Of a DNA stretch of 64,000 bases, positions 45,316 through 55,959 are shown piece after piece (position 1 is the stretch's first letter; each line of letters opens with the position of its first letter). The notes below the pieces were generated by a model. That model saw only the letters and a list, made by a program, of their open reading frames with translations. It was not told the DNA's origin and made no database searches. This DNA is from Hemileia vastatrix (lineage: Eukaryota; Basidiomycota; Pucciniomycetes; Pucciniales; Zaghouaniaceae), in the NCBI GenBank assembly GCA_030280995.1, contig JASXTE010000007.1, positions 14,561,501 through 14,625,500 of the forward strand, written 5' to 3'. The position numbers were made by a program, and so were the translations under genes.

Positions 45316-47705
45316 TGTCGGTGGCTCTCTTGGTGTAGAAGGTAGAACTGGAGGTCCTACAAGGGTTTGAAGGGTTTTCTTGGGCTCTCAAAGATGTGGT
45401 ATGTATTTATTTTAATTTTTAAAGCTTTTACTCAAATAATAAGAGGCAGATCAAATTATTATTATTATTTATAGATTAGGAGTACAGGGATTGTAACTAC
45501 TAAAATGATAAACAATAGTAATAAAGGTTTTAAATAATAATGTGTAAGATATGTAAGTAAGTAAGGAATGAGATGAAAAGTACAAAAAGTGAGGGCCTTT
45601 TATAGGCAAAAATACAAGAAATAAAGACATGGAGATAACACCACCTAATACAAAGGTGTGAGAAGAAAACTGAATGGAAAAAGAATGTATATGAAATAAA
45701 TAAAAATAAATTAATTGGTACGTCAACAATGGTATCATTCCCATTTGCAATAAAATAAGAGTTCCCTTGGAATGTCACAATTAATACAACTTATTTTATT
45801 CAAATATATTGATTTCACGGAAATCCAATTCTCTCGGAAAAAGTATTTGATAATTTTAAGAATTTTATTGAAGTTTATTACTATTTTTATTCCCACTCAG
45901 CAGTAGTATTGAGCATGGTGTTGGGGAGTAAAAATGTATGGGACAATTACTGTCAGGCTAAGGTCAAGTACAAAGACGTGAACTAGCTTGATTGGTCAGT
46001 TGTCTAGAATATTTCAATGGTCCTTTATGAATACTGTAATCTAAATCCAATAAGTAGTAAAATATAATCAAAATTAAAGGTCTCAGTAATGTAATTCTCT
46101 CTATTTTTATATATGGCTTACAATCTTTTTAGTTGGTAGAAAAATAGATTTTATAATTCAGATACTATTCAAAAGTCTTTATAAAAATTACTAATTGATA
46201 TGTATTGTAATTTATTTGGTTATATTGGTTAAATTGTAATGATAAGGAATGTAGAAACAAGCCCCAAAAACCTCCTCCTTTTATACACACTAAGTTCCCC
46301 AATAAATCCCTTGATTTACCATCTAATATACAGTTAATGACGCCTCAAAACAACTTATAGTCATGCCCATCAACATCCCTAGTGTCCCATGACATAATTA
46401 GACAAGTAACAACTGTCAAAATCCTGTAATATTAAGGGAAATCCATCAAACTTAAAGAAAAAGACAAAAAGAGAGTACATGCATATAAAACAATAATATA
46501 AAAGACTAAAGGAGACTTTTTAAGGTTAATAACTGCTTAATAATAAGGGGGATTAACTGTAGAAATGAAGGGGCTAATACTGACATTATACTACGTGAAA
46601 TTCCCATCCAAAAATAACCAATATTGACTGAGAAACCACCCAAAAACTCAAAAAAGAGCGTGAGACATGGGGTAACTACATGCAGTCCTTGGCAGGCGCT
46701 TTCATGGGTAAATCCTTTACTAAAATTAGGCAAACTTAAGCGTGGTGATGAAATAAGACACCAAGAGTGATGTTATTAATGAAATAAGTGCATATAAACA
46801 AGGTCAACGCACTATTAATTAAGCTAGGACACTAAATAAGTGCCTGTCACCTATTTTAGTGTGTTTCCCCACAGTGGGCGTAGAATGTGGGGTAATTTAA
46901 GCTAGGACACTTAATAAGCAACTGTTGCCTATTTTAGTGTTTTTCTTCACAGTGGGCATATAATGTGGGGTAATTATAGTGTGAAAAAGCTAACTTTGCT
47001 AAAAATGAAGCTATTCACACGGGAAAAAAGCAGGCAGTATGTGGCCAGTACACAGAAGCCATTTCTGGCATAAAAAACACCAAATTTGAAAAGTGTTATT
47101 TTTATGCATTTAAATAGCCAAATCAATAATCCTCAATGAGCCCAATTGGTCTGTCAAAGCGCAATTTTGATATTCTCAATTTTATAGCGCATATAGTCAA
47201 CTTTTAAGTGAAATAAAGCGCATCTCTTGTTTTTTGTGTAAAACAATGAATATAACAGCTTTAAGTGTACTTAAAAATTATGTAGCCTTATAATTAAGGT
47301 TCTTAAGATTACCCTAACGTATTACAACTTAATATTAAGTACATAAGACCTATAAGAGGTGGATATATGCGTGTATATAAGGTGTTATAATGGCATTTTT
47401 TGTGTATTATCATAATTTTACTCATGTATACTGTTTGTGTACTCTCATTTATTGTTCCCATGTATAGTTCATGTGTTTAAAATAACTTATAAGTACTTTT
47501 TACTCAGTCCTGGGGATATACAGGCTGACAATTACTTAAATATATTTATTATTTTAATTACTTTATATACTTGGCTAATTAATTGTAAGTAATACATAAG
47601 TAAGTACAAAATAATTAATTATTAATAAGTATTAAAAAAGGTGTAGCTTTATCTCAGTAAAATAATTAATTATTTTACTGGGTAAGTCTAGTAGCCTGGC
47701 TGACA
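45316..47705 (-). repeat. 5' LTR of 1c, split by solo LTR 2s
   Basis: 45316-45950 and 47536-47705 give 805 bp, matching the other 1c LTR. A TATAAAAGG box lies on the - strand near 45597-45606. It starts TGTCGGTGG and ends CCTGGCTGACA. Confidence 0.92.
45951..47530 (-). mobile_element. Solo LTR 2s (family 2), 1580 bp
   Basis: Full-length LTR with no internal region, flanked by ATTAC on both sides (45946-45950 and 47531-47535). It aligns with the 2a 5' LTR. A tract of about 75 bp near 46890-46960 (aagctaggacac ... tgtggggtaat) repeats the preceding one, which explains the extra length. It arose by LTR-LTR recombination. Confidence 0.93.
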
Positions 47706-48099
47706 ACCAGATTCAAGAATAACCTCAACATTTTTACCATTAATGATAACCAGTGCTCTCAAAAGTTATATTAATATGGAACTGTCAGTAATATCTCTAA
47801 TTACTTCAGCATTCTATACAGAAGATAAGTCAATATCACGATTATCAGACCAATTATCTAAATATTGGATATCTTTTTCTAAAACCAGAACTTCCTGAGA
47901 AGACTCATGGTCATAAGAGAAATTTCTATTACAGTCACTGGAGGAATCATCAAGATCAGCTTGAGTATTTTCAGATATCTCATTTCATTCAACAAAATGA
48001 ATATTCTTGTCTCAAAGATGTCCTTTTTGCCATGGTTTGTTACATTTAAGACAAGTATTTTTTGCATATTTATTTGGAGAAACTAGGGAAGAGGGTCTA
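47706..48099 (-). pseudogene. gag: 1b knuckle, spacer and protease start
   Basis: Reads toward the left: CLKCNKPWQKGHL (knuckle, CX2CX7H then a change of the last Cys region), acidic spacer with stops, then the protease loop VILESG, in which the catalytic Asp is Glu. It joins 37989 across 1c through ACCAG, and 48915 across 1s through GTCTA. Confidence 0.85.
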
Positions 48100-48909
48100 T
48101 GTCAGCCAGACTACTAGACTTACCCGGTAAAATAATTAATTATTTTACTGAGATGAAGCCATGCCTTTTTAAAATTTTTATTAATAATTAATTATTTAAT
48201 ATTTACTTATGTATTACTTACAACTAACTAGCTAAGTATATTATGTAATGTAAATAATTAATTTAAGTAAGTGTCCCATACAGTTTTACTCCCTAACACT
48301 GTGCTCAATAATACAGTTTATTCGGAATAAAAATTAATAAAAAAAATATAATAAAAAAAACCTTAAAAATATTATATTTCTTCATTGAGAGGTTTGGATT
48401 TCCGTGAAATCAATATATTTAACTCACTTGTGTTTTATTAATTGTGACAGTCCAAGAGAACTCATACTTTATTACAAATGAAAATGATACCCTTGTTGAC
48501 GTACCAATCAATTTATCTTTTATTTATGTCATATATATACTCTTTCTTAGTCAGCTTTTTTCTCACATCCTTGTAATAGGTGGTGTAAATTCCATGTCTT
48601 TATTTCCCTCATTTTTTCCTATAAAAGGCCCTCACTTTTTGTACTTTTCAAATCATTCCGGACTTACTCACTTTATTACAACTACATACAACCTATTTAT
48701 TATTATCTATTATTGTTTTAGTATTTAAATTAAACCGTGATTCTAAATCCTTAAAATATAATATTAATCCACCTTTTACCTCTTATTATTGATTAAATAG
48801 TCTTTAAAAAGTAAGAAAATATGTACCCAAGTTTGAAATCTCTAAAACCTATTTTTGCCGCCCTTGGACCTCCCTGGAAAACCTTCTAGACTTGAAAGAC
48901 CCCTTGAAA
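48100..48909 (+). mobile_element. Solo LTR 1s (family 1), opposite strand to 1b
   Basis: 810 bp from TGTCAGCCAGAC to TTGAAA (end mutated from GACA), flanked by GTCTA at 48095-48099 and 48910-48914. It is the reverse-complement type of the 1c LTR, quite diverged. A TATAAAAGG box lies near 48620. Removing it with one GTCTA restores the 1b gag frame across the site. Confidence 0.9.
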
Positions 48910-48914
48910 GTCTA

Positions 48915-50456
48915 CCAGTCTTTTCTGGAAGTTATGTTGAAGCACTTTGATGGTCATGATAAGGTTAAGCAAGATAATTACTTGTTTCATATCTATGATT
49001 TAGTAGGACTTCATTACAGATATTAATAAAGGAATAATTCTCTCTCACATGCTCAGTACTTGCCACAATCAAATCTCTCAATGAATTTGGTAATTTATAG
49101 AGAATTTTGTCTCTTCAAATATCATAATCCATTTTAGAATCCATGGCTCTATGAATTTTTGTAATTTTCATAAGGAAAACAATAGGTTTTTCAGGAGAGG
49201 AGGATGCATATTTAGCATTCTCATATAATCTCTGCTAGGCAAGCCTGAATTTAAAACCACCAAATTGATTTTCAATTAATGTTTTCCACTCTTTACAAGT
49301 ATAATTTTGATTGTCCGGAAGACAGATACATACCACATTAAAGCTACATTAGAAAATAAAGAAATTAATTTAGATATAATTTCTTTATCTTGCAATTTAT
49401 GAGAGTTTTTCAGATTATCAATTCTCTGAACAAAGTGTTGCCTGTCAGATGAAGAGTCACCATCAAAAGTGGGATATTGATCCATTTTTGACCAATTCTT
49501 CTGGCTACTGGGATGGTCCATCTTTTGGTTTGAATTATTTAAAACCAACAATTCTTGAAGTTTAGCCAGTAGTTCAAAAATCTCATTGTTTACAGAGACA
49601 GCTGGTTCATTACCATTAAAATATTTTTAGCTAGTAGTAAAAGATTTTACAGACTGGTTGTCAGTTTGTGTAATGGCTGAAATATGGTGAAGAAAAGAGT
49701 TGCTTTGTTCAGGCTCCTTTCCTTTATTCTTATGCAGCTTAAGGGCAGCACCTCTATCTACACCATAATGATTGATGTTAAAGGCTGAAAACTTTTCCTG
49801 TAGGTCAGACGCATATTTTCTTATGCTTGGAATTTCAGACATCTAGTAATTTATTTTTGCAAGGGATAAAACATTTCTGTCCTCAAAAACTGTGTGTTTA
49901 GTACTCAGTGCATGGAAATCATTTTTTAGCTTTTTCAACTCATTGTGCAGGGACTTAATTTCACTTTTCAATGAATAATTTTCCTCAATAAGGGGTTTTA
50001 ATTCACTCAAGGTTTTATGCATATTGATATTCTTATCTGATATACCTCTATGGTCACTCCTTATTTGTTTTGGCTGGCTAAGAACAATATTCAAAGTTTC
50101 TTTGATTTTAAAATTAGCTGTATCTTGTACAGAAGAGCTCACTTTACAATGCAAGTGCAAATTATTCAATCTATCACTCTCATGTACTAATACATCTCTC
50201 AAATGTTTGTCTTTCACAACATTAAAATCAAGTGTATCTTTTAATATTTCCTCAGAAGTTTTCTCAAGTAAGGTATATACTTCAGGGGATATATAATCAC
50301 TCTTAATTGCAAAAGAAGGATTGATTAAAGAAGTAGAAGTTAAATTTAAAGGTTCATCAAATGATAATTTGCTAATTATATCATTGGGGCTACTCATTAA
50401 AGGAAAGTGTCTTTTTATGGGTTTAACTGTTCTTTCACCATGATCCACAATATTAC
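48915..50456 (-). pseudogene. gag: 1b ORF2, gag coiled coil and capsid
   Basis: 49843-50456 is the coiled-coil part, close to 1a (KPLIEENYSLKSEIKSLHNE). 49627-49842 continues after a TAG that replaces CAA. 49276-49551 has KNWSKMDQYPTFDGDSSSD and the capsid start. 48915-49275 holds the capsid end (ENYSFINICNEVLLNHRYET) with stops. Confidence 0.87.
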
Positions 50457-50514
50457 CTGTGGAAGAAGATTTTTTATTATACATACCAACATGTTTATCA
50501 AACAAATTACTTAC
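50457..50514 (-). other. 58-nt GT-AG intron-like segment (1b)
   Basis: GTAAGTAATTTG to TTCCACAG on the - strand, then GTAATATTG; same length as in 1a, 1c, 2a and 2b. Confidence 0.65.
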
Positions 50515-51192
50515 CATGGAAAGGGAGGAAATTTACCCTGTTCCTCCTTTCTTCTGCCTCCCTGATGAGGATGGGGCTGAGGAGATGGATGGTAGGTTGG
50601 TGTCCTGGATGGGCCAGGGTGTTGAGTTGTTGGTTGCTGAACATTCTGTTGGTAATGGTTCATCAAGTAATCCCATTTCCACTGCTCCACCTACAGAGTG
50701 CTTTGATTTTGAATTCAGGAGCTGGGTGCCTGATGGGGCTGAGGTTGAGGCTGAGGTTGAGGCTGAGGCTGAGGCTGAGGCTGAGGCTGACACTGAGAGG
50801 CTGGGAAAGGAGGAGGTTGAACCTGTTTGTGATTAAATAGCTCCTGCATCTGTTTCCAGAGTGTGTCTACTCTTACCTTGACTTTCATACTTTCTGCCTT
50901 CAGTTCTTTTATGTGACTGGAAAGGTTGTTTATTTGTTGAGTCAGAGGTATCTTTTTTATTCTTATACCCTTTAGTGGATTTTCCTGATTTATCTCAGTC
51001 TTTGCTTCTTTCAGAGGTGTTTGGTGAGGTTGGTTTTCCACTTCTACTGCCATTTCCATGTCCTGAAGGTCTTTTGTCAGTTGAATAATTTTTGTAAGTT
51101 AATTTAGAAGAACCTACAGATTCAGTGTCAACATCCACTTCAATTTCATACACATGTAAGTTACCCATGCTGTTAGCCAAACTACTGGACAT
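50511..51192 (-). pseudogene. 1b ORF1: spliced coiled-coil protein
   Basis: Exon 1 51118-51192 (25 codons, MSSSLANSMGNLH), intron 51063-51117 (55 nt, GTAGGT to TTCAG), exon 2 from D-M-E-M-A. It has LTQQINNLSSHIKELK, a long PQ repeat coded by GGCTGA hexamers (about 50740-50795), a stop at 50715, then VEQWKWDYLMNHYQQN and PFPW-TAA at 50511. Confidence 0.78.
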
Positions 51193-51872
51193 AAAAACTG
51201 TGAACAAAGAATCAAAATGATTTCAATGATTCAAATTAGTATTTTCAAAATAAAATATAATCAAATGATTTTTTAACAAAAATAAAAAGTTTAAATTTTT
51301 ATTCAAAAATCAATTAACAAAAAATGTAATAAGAAAATATTTAATTGAAATTGTTTATTAAGAAATACCAATAATTATTATGGGACCAACCAATAAAGGT
51401 TTAATAAGTCAACCAAAAATATATTGGCAATATTGGGACAAAGCACTGAGTACTATTATGGTTAACCAATAAATCAAAAAAAATTTAATAAAAATTAATT
51501 TAATAATTTATTAAAAATTTAATGATCTTCTAGGACTAAGAGTATGACTCTATTGTGGTCAACTAGGAATAAAAAATTAAAGAAAAAATTTGAACACTTG
51601 CACTCAGTGATTCAGCAATTAAGCCACAATCACTGTTATTGCAATAAAAATTTACTAATATAAGTGAGAGGTGTAAAGGTTAACTTACTATAGTGATCAA
51701 GAAATCACTTCAAAATTAAATGTTATTTAATATATTAAAAACCCAAAAGTTTGAACCCAAGTTTGAAACATGGCCACAGCAAAAATTTGCTTTTTTGTTT
51801 TAGGTATTCTGTTTGCAATGTCATTCTTTGAAAGTTGGTGTATTGTCTTTGTTGTTCAGAAAGGCCCTCAAT
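51193..51872 (-). other. 1b 5' leader
   Basis: AT-rich leader that aligns with 1a 480-1153 on the opposite strand. Primer-binding site variant TGAGGGCCTTTCTG lies two bases from the LTR (about 51857-51870). No gene. Confidence 0.75.
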
Positions 51873-53174
51873 TGTCGGCTGGATGTCTAGAATAATTAGA
51901 GTAAAAGGGAGGGATGAAGACTAGGAAAAGGAAAATATAAAGAAATAGTTTTACAAAAGATGAAAGAAATAAAATTAATAAAATAATTGAGTTATTTAAA
52001 AGAGATGCAACGACTATTTCTTAAGATTGACACAACGGTGAGGTTTTTTTTATTTATAATATATTTATTTAAGTAATTACTATCTTCAATGCGCGGCAAA
52101 CAAATACTATTATTAATAGACTTACTTCAACCTTAGAAAATTTATTTACTTTTTATATTAGACTTATAATACTAATAAAAATAAAATAAACATGTTGTTT
52201 ATTTATAAAATATTTTTAAAGTTTAGTGTAACAAGTGATCAGGCTACAGGGGGTTACCCAAGGCCTTAATATAGGCAACTGTCCCTCTGAAGCATCACAA
52301 AAAAGTATATACAAAGAATAATAAAACATAATTTACAAATAACTGATTTTGAGTAAGTGTAATGGGAAATATGACACAATTAACTAAGACACATGAGTTA
52401 GAGCCCAAATATCCACCAATTTAAACCCAAACAGTAACCATAAAATCAGTGAGTAATTAAATAAGTTTATGACACATGAAAATAATTAATTTAATTTAAA
52501 ACATCTCTTATAATCTTTTAAGTATTAACCAATTTAAATGAAACATGAAAAATAAACTTATTTTAACACATAAAAATAATGTAATTAATTAATTTAGTAT
52601 AAAACATGAGTAATCAATTATTTTAATTATTTTTATTAGTGTAATAATTATTTTAAAATAAAAGAAATAATTATTATAACAAAATTACTAATTTTTAGAA
52701 TAAAACATTAATAATATATTTAATAAAGTGTTTCAACTTTTTCAATACTTTGATAACAAAATAAGAAATCTGAAAAGCGCCCAAAATTATTGTTTAAGAA
52801 CATATGTAAGGTTTAATTTAATATAGAAACTTAATAAATTAACTCAATTACATTATAAGTTATTGTTATACTTATAATTATAATGTATGTTTATAATTAA
52901 TTAATTATTAATTTATATTTATTAAATACATAAAAATGCGCCATAATTTATAGAATATAACATTTATTGAGCTTAATTTAGATGTATATATAATTTATAT
53001 AATAATAAAATTAATATAATACTTATTTTACCTATATATAATAAAATACTTATATAATTTCATTATTCAATATAATATTAATTTATATACATAATTAGCA
53101 TGTTTTTACACCCTCTTTTGGTTCCAGTAAATTGACATAAAATTTACTGTGCTCCTGGTATAACCTGGCTGACA
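51873..53174 (-). repeat. 5' LTR of 1b, 1302 bp
   Basis: On the + strand from TGTCGGCTGG to AACCTGGCTGACA. Its U3 start on the - strand resembles 1a (TGTCAGCCAGGTTATACCAGG is 21 bases in the genome; the first 11 are shared). A CCTATATTAAGG box on the - strand near 52266-52277 replaces the TATAAAAGG of 1a. The right side meets 3d at 53175. Confidence 0.88.
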
Positions 53175-53450
53175 ATTTGTTTCATTTTTTATTATTTCCT
53201 TCAATTTCTAATTTTTTATCTTAAATCATTTAAAATATTTAAAGGTGTATCCACATCAAGGTACACTTGGATATGGGTAAGGTATCAGGGGATCAGCTCA
53301 TCGATTGGCTGGGGGATATCATTTGTAATTATTATTTATTTCATATTATTTTATTCATTTCATTTTAATTTTTCAGCTCTCATAATTTTGTTGGGTGATT
53401 TTGTTTAATTATTTTCAAACTTTTTTTAGTATGTTAGTAGCTTAGTAGTT

Positions 53451-53861
53451 AAAAATAAAAATAAAAATAAAAATAAAAATAAAAATAAAAATAAAAATAA
53501 AAATAAAAATAAAAATAAAAATAAAAATAAAAATAAAAATAAAAATAAAAATAAAAATAAAAATAAAAATAAAAATAAAAATAAAAATAAAAATAAAAAT
53601 AAAAATAAAAATAAAAATAAAAATAAAAATAAAAATAAAAATAAAAATAAAAATAAAAATAAAAATAAAAATAAAAATAAAAATAAAAATAAAAATAAAA
53701 ATAAAAATAAAAATAAAAATAAAAATAAAAATAAAAATAAAAATAAAAATAAAAATAAAAATAAAAATAAAAATAAAAATAAAAATAAAAATAAAAATAA
53801 AAATAAAAATAAAAATAAAAATAAAAATAAAAATAAAAATAAAAATAAAAATAAAAATAAA
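53451..53861. repeat. (AAAAAT)n microsatellite, about 68 units
   Basis: Near-perfect hexamer array of 410 bp within 3d. At the same place 3a (about 20900-20960) has only ordinary AT-rich sequence, so the array grew in this copy. The long FYFYFY and IFIFIF frames here are artefacts of the repeat. Confidence 0.97.
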
Positions 53862-54081
53862 CAAATTTTTTTATATATTTGTTAGTCATTATTACTTTTT
53901 TCTATTTATTGAATTATAAATTCTTTTATTTAATGACGTGATGAAGAAGCTTCCGGCGGTTTGTCCGGATTGTGCTGGTGTTTTTGTTTTTTGTTTGGAT
54001 TAGATGTAGAACTGTGTCTTTGTAGTGCAGGCTGCTGGAAAAGATATATGGGTTATAGTGGTCAGGTACCGCATCAGAAGG

Positions 54082-54465
54082 TTAACTTTGTGAAGAAGAG
54101 GAAGAAGCAGGAATAGAGTTCTGGAAGGTGTGCTTGATAATTCTAGACATCTTCCAATGCTCATCAAGGAGTTGTTTTCTCAGATTCTTCTCAAAATCAT
54201 TCAATGGACCATGGAAAACAAAGGCCTTGAGCATGTTAGAACACATCAGGCTAAGGTGTTGCTTCATATCAGTATTATCCAGCTTCAAAGTAGTTTCTAG
54301 GGGTTGGCCAATTCCAAATGCAGCTTCAGGAGGCGGGGTTCCAACTAAACAGAAGAATTGGATCAATAATCATTCTTTGTTGAAGAAATTAGATTTTTGT
54401 TATTTTATTTTGGTACTTACAGATTGGTAGATCTTCAAATTGGTATGCAGCCTGAATATGGACGG
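54082..54465 (-). pseudogene. 3d opposite-strand gene 2, two exons at the 3' end
   Basis: The upstream exon ends at 54421 (QFEDLPICK), intron 54345-54420 (76 nt, GTAAGT donor, GTTTAG acceptor), next exon from 54344 (VGTPPPEAAFGIGQPLE, DMKQHLSLMCSNMLKAF, GPLNDFEKNLRKQLL, IPASSSSS) to a stop at 54082. 3a has the same exons. The 5' part with the cysteine cluster is lost to 3c. Confidence 0.75.
54345..54420 (-). other. Intron of 3d opposite-strand gene 2
   Basis: 76 nt, GTAAGT...GTTTAG, flanked by coding sequence that is conserved in 3a while the intron itself is not. Confidence 0.75.
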
Positions 54466-55077
54466 TGTAGACAATCCTAAAGTACTAGCTATAGGCCTTG
54501 ACCAAGGGAGTTGGGGTATAACCTGAAGAAAAACCCCTGTCCCTTAAGAAAAATATAGTGAGATTTACCTGTTACATTAAATTGGTTCTTGTTACCACAA
54601 AAGCCCTTTTCCAAACACACTTGACTGCTGATCAGTCAAGAAAGTAGTCTCCAGACAGACTACCAAACCAAAGAACTGAAATGCAGACTAATGTCCTACC
54701 ACAAAAAGCAATGATACTTGATGTAGGTTGGAAATCCACACCAGAGACAGCAATGATACTTGCTATAGCTTGCAAGACTATAACAGAGAAAACAGTTGCT
54801 AAGCTAAGTTAAATGAAGAACTTACTTGCAAAAAAAACAGCCAAATTGTGGCCAACAACAGTGAAAACTGAGTGAGGAACAAGGATATCACCACCAGATG
54901 GTTGAATGATAATTCAAGTTGCCCCCCAATCTGTCTTCCTCACTATATACACATAGACTACTAATCAAGAGCCCATGCACAACTGCAAATTCAGCGTTCC
55001 TGAACACCTAATTGCACAAAACCTCCTTAGAAGCGCATCCAGCTCTCTATAACTGAGGCAGACAGTCTGCCCGCCTG
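54466..55077 (-). repeat. Family 3 LTR 3c, left part (interrupted by element 4)
   Basis: From TGTAGACAATCC to the GC-rich patch, where element 4 starts after GCCTG. It continues at 63576-64000 and leaves the window. Whether it is solo or part of a full element cannot be seen. Confidence 0.88.
55073..55077. repeat. Target duplication of element 4, left (GCCTG)
   Basis: GCCTG directly before the LTR; repeated at 63571-63575 after the other LTR. Confidence 0.93.
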
Positions 55078-55849
55078 TGTCACTGGACAACCTACGCACA
55101 AGGTCGAGGATGTTCCTGAAAGTGAGATGAGGGATTTAGAAACTTCTTCAAAGCACAGAGAAATGATTCGAGGAAATGGTTCAAAGGTCACTCGAAGTAA
55201 GAGCTACAGGTTCGAGGTTCGTTTGAGAAGAATTATAAACTAGTTTCAAAGGTAATAGGAATTCTTAAGATCTCACGAAGGGTTGGAAACTCAATAATCA
55301 AAGATTTAGGATTTAGAAATGAATATTGAGAAAATAAAAGAAAGATACAATAACAATGATTTTAACTTTAAAGATTTACCACTATTAATGTAAATATGAT
55401 TTTATAATTTAATTCTAAGGAATATTGAACCAAATACCTAACCCCTTTTATATCCTTTGTTCCTCCTGGCATTGACCTCCCTTCCATCGCACCATTCCCA
55501 TTCCATTGACCATTACTAACATACACTTAGACCCTCTTCGCTAAATATCCGTCCATGCTCAATTTACCCCTTTTTAATTAATTAACAAAACTTTAATGAA
55601 AACTACTACTGTACTATTTCGTTGAACCTAGCGCTGTGCGTCGCTTATTGAAAAGGACTAAGGCACCCTATTGGGAGATTGACTAATTTAGATTTAGAGT
55701 TTAGACTAGCGCAGTTAAATAGTAAGTACACAAAGGAGAATTGCAGTTGCTATGGAGAATTGCTTTCTGCGCTTCGAGTATAGATTTAGGACTTGATATT
55801 ATTGATTTAATGAGCTGCTTTCGCCTCAAGTGTCACGTGGCGCGTGACA
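55078..55849 (-). repeat. 3' LTR of element 4, 772 bp
   Basis: TGTCACTGG to GCGCGTGACA on the + strand. The last 19 bases form a 7-bp inverted repeat TGTCACG/CGTGACA with CACGTG inside. A TATAAAAGG box lies on the - strand near 55446-55455. Confidence 0.95.
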
Positions 55850-55859
55850 GATGCCCGGG

Positions 55860-55865
55860 TATAAG
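55860..55865 (+). promoter_or_regulatory. Possible TATA box of the opposite-strand gene
   Basis: TATAAG lies 11 bases inside the LTR border and 100 bases before the ATG of the Zn2Cys6 gene, on its strand. No purine tract is present at this border. Confidence 0.4.
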
Positions 55866-55959
55866 AATTGTGAACTCAGTTGAGCTTGAGCCATCCTCCC
55901 ACACTAGTTTCCCTTCTTCTAATAATTTTTTCCTCACTTATTAATTTCTCTTTTTTATA

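Larger units (their letters stand above)
37995..47705 (-). mobile_element. Element 1c, family 1 copy with deleted RT
   Basis: LTRs 37995-38798 (804 bp) and 45316-47705 (805 bp once 2s and one duplication are removed), target duplication ACCAG, inserted in the protease of 1b. The RT core is deleted near 41250 and gag has many breaks. Confidence 0.92.
36275..53174 (-). mobile_element. Element 1b, family 1 copy in pieces (contains 1c, 1s, 2s)
   Basis: Pieces 36275-37994, 47706-48099, 48910-51192 and the 5' LTR 51873-53174 form one - strand element once later insertions are set aside. The protease and gag frames join across the 1c and 1s insertions. Integrase and 3' LTR are missing beyond 36275, where 2b abuts. 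The whole span includes the younger elements. Confidence 0.85.
53175..54465 (+). mobile_element. Element 3d, fragment of a family 3 copy (sense +)
   Basis: The reverse complement of 20330-21180: double-hairpin unit (53240-53330), tail region, and the end of opposite-strand gene 2. Cut on the left by 1b and on the right by 3c. It is in the opposite orientation to 3a. Confidence 0.85.

Noticed and set aside
53175..53450. Possible CRISPR-like array from repeated GATGAGCTG motifs
   Set aside because: Only a few unevenly spaced hairpin units; no regular repeats and spacers.
53442..53889. Two long frames of alternating Phe/Tyr and Ile/Phe
   Set aside because: They are translations of the AAAAAT hexamer array.
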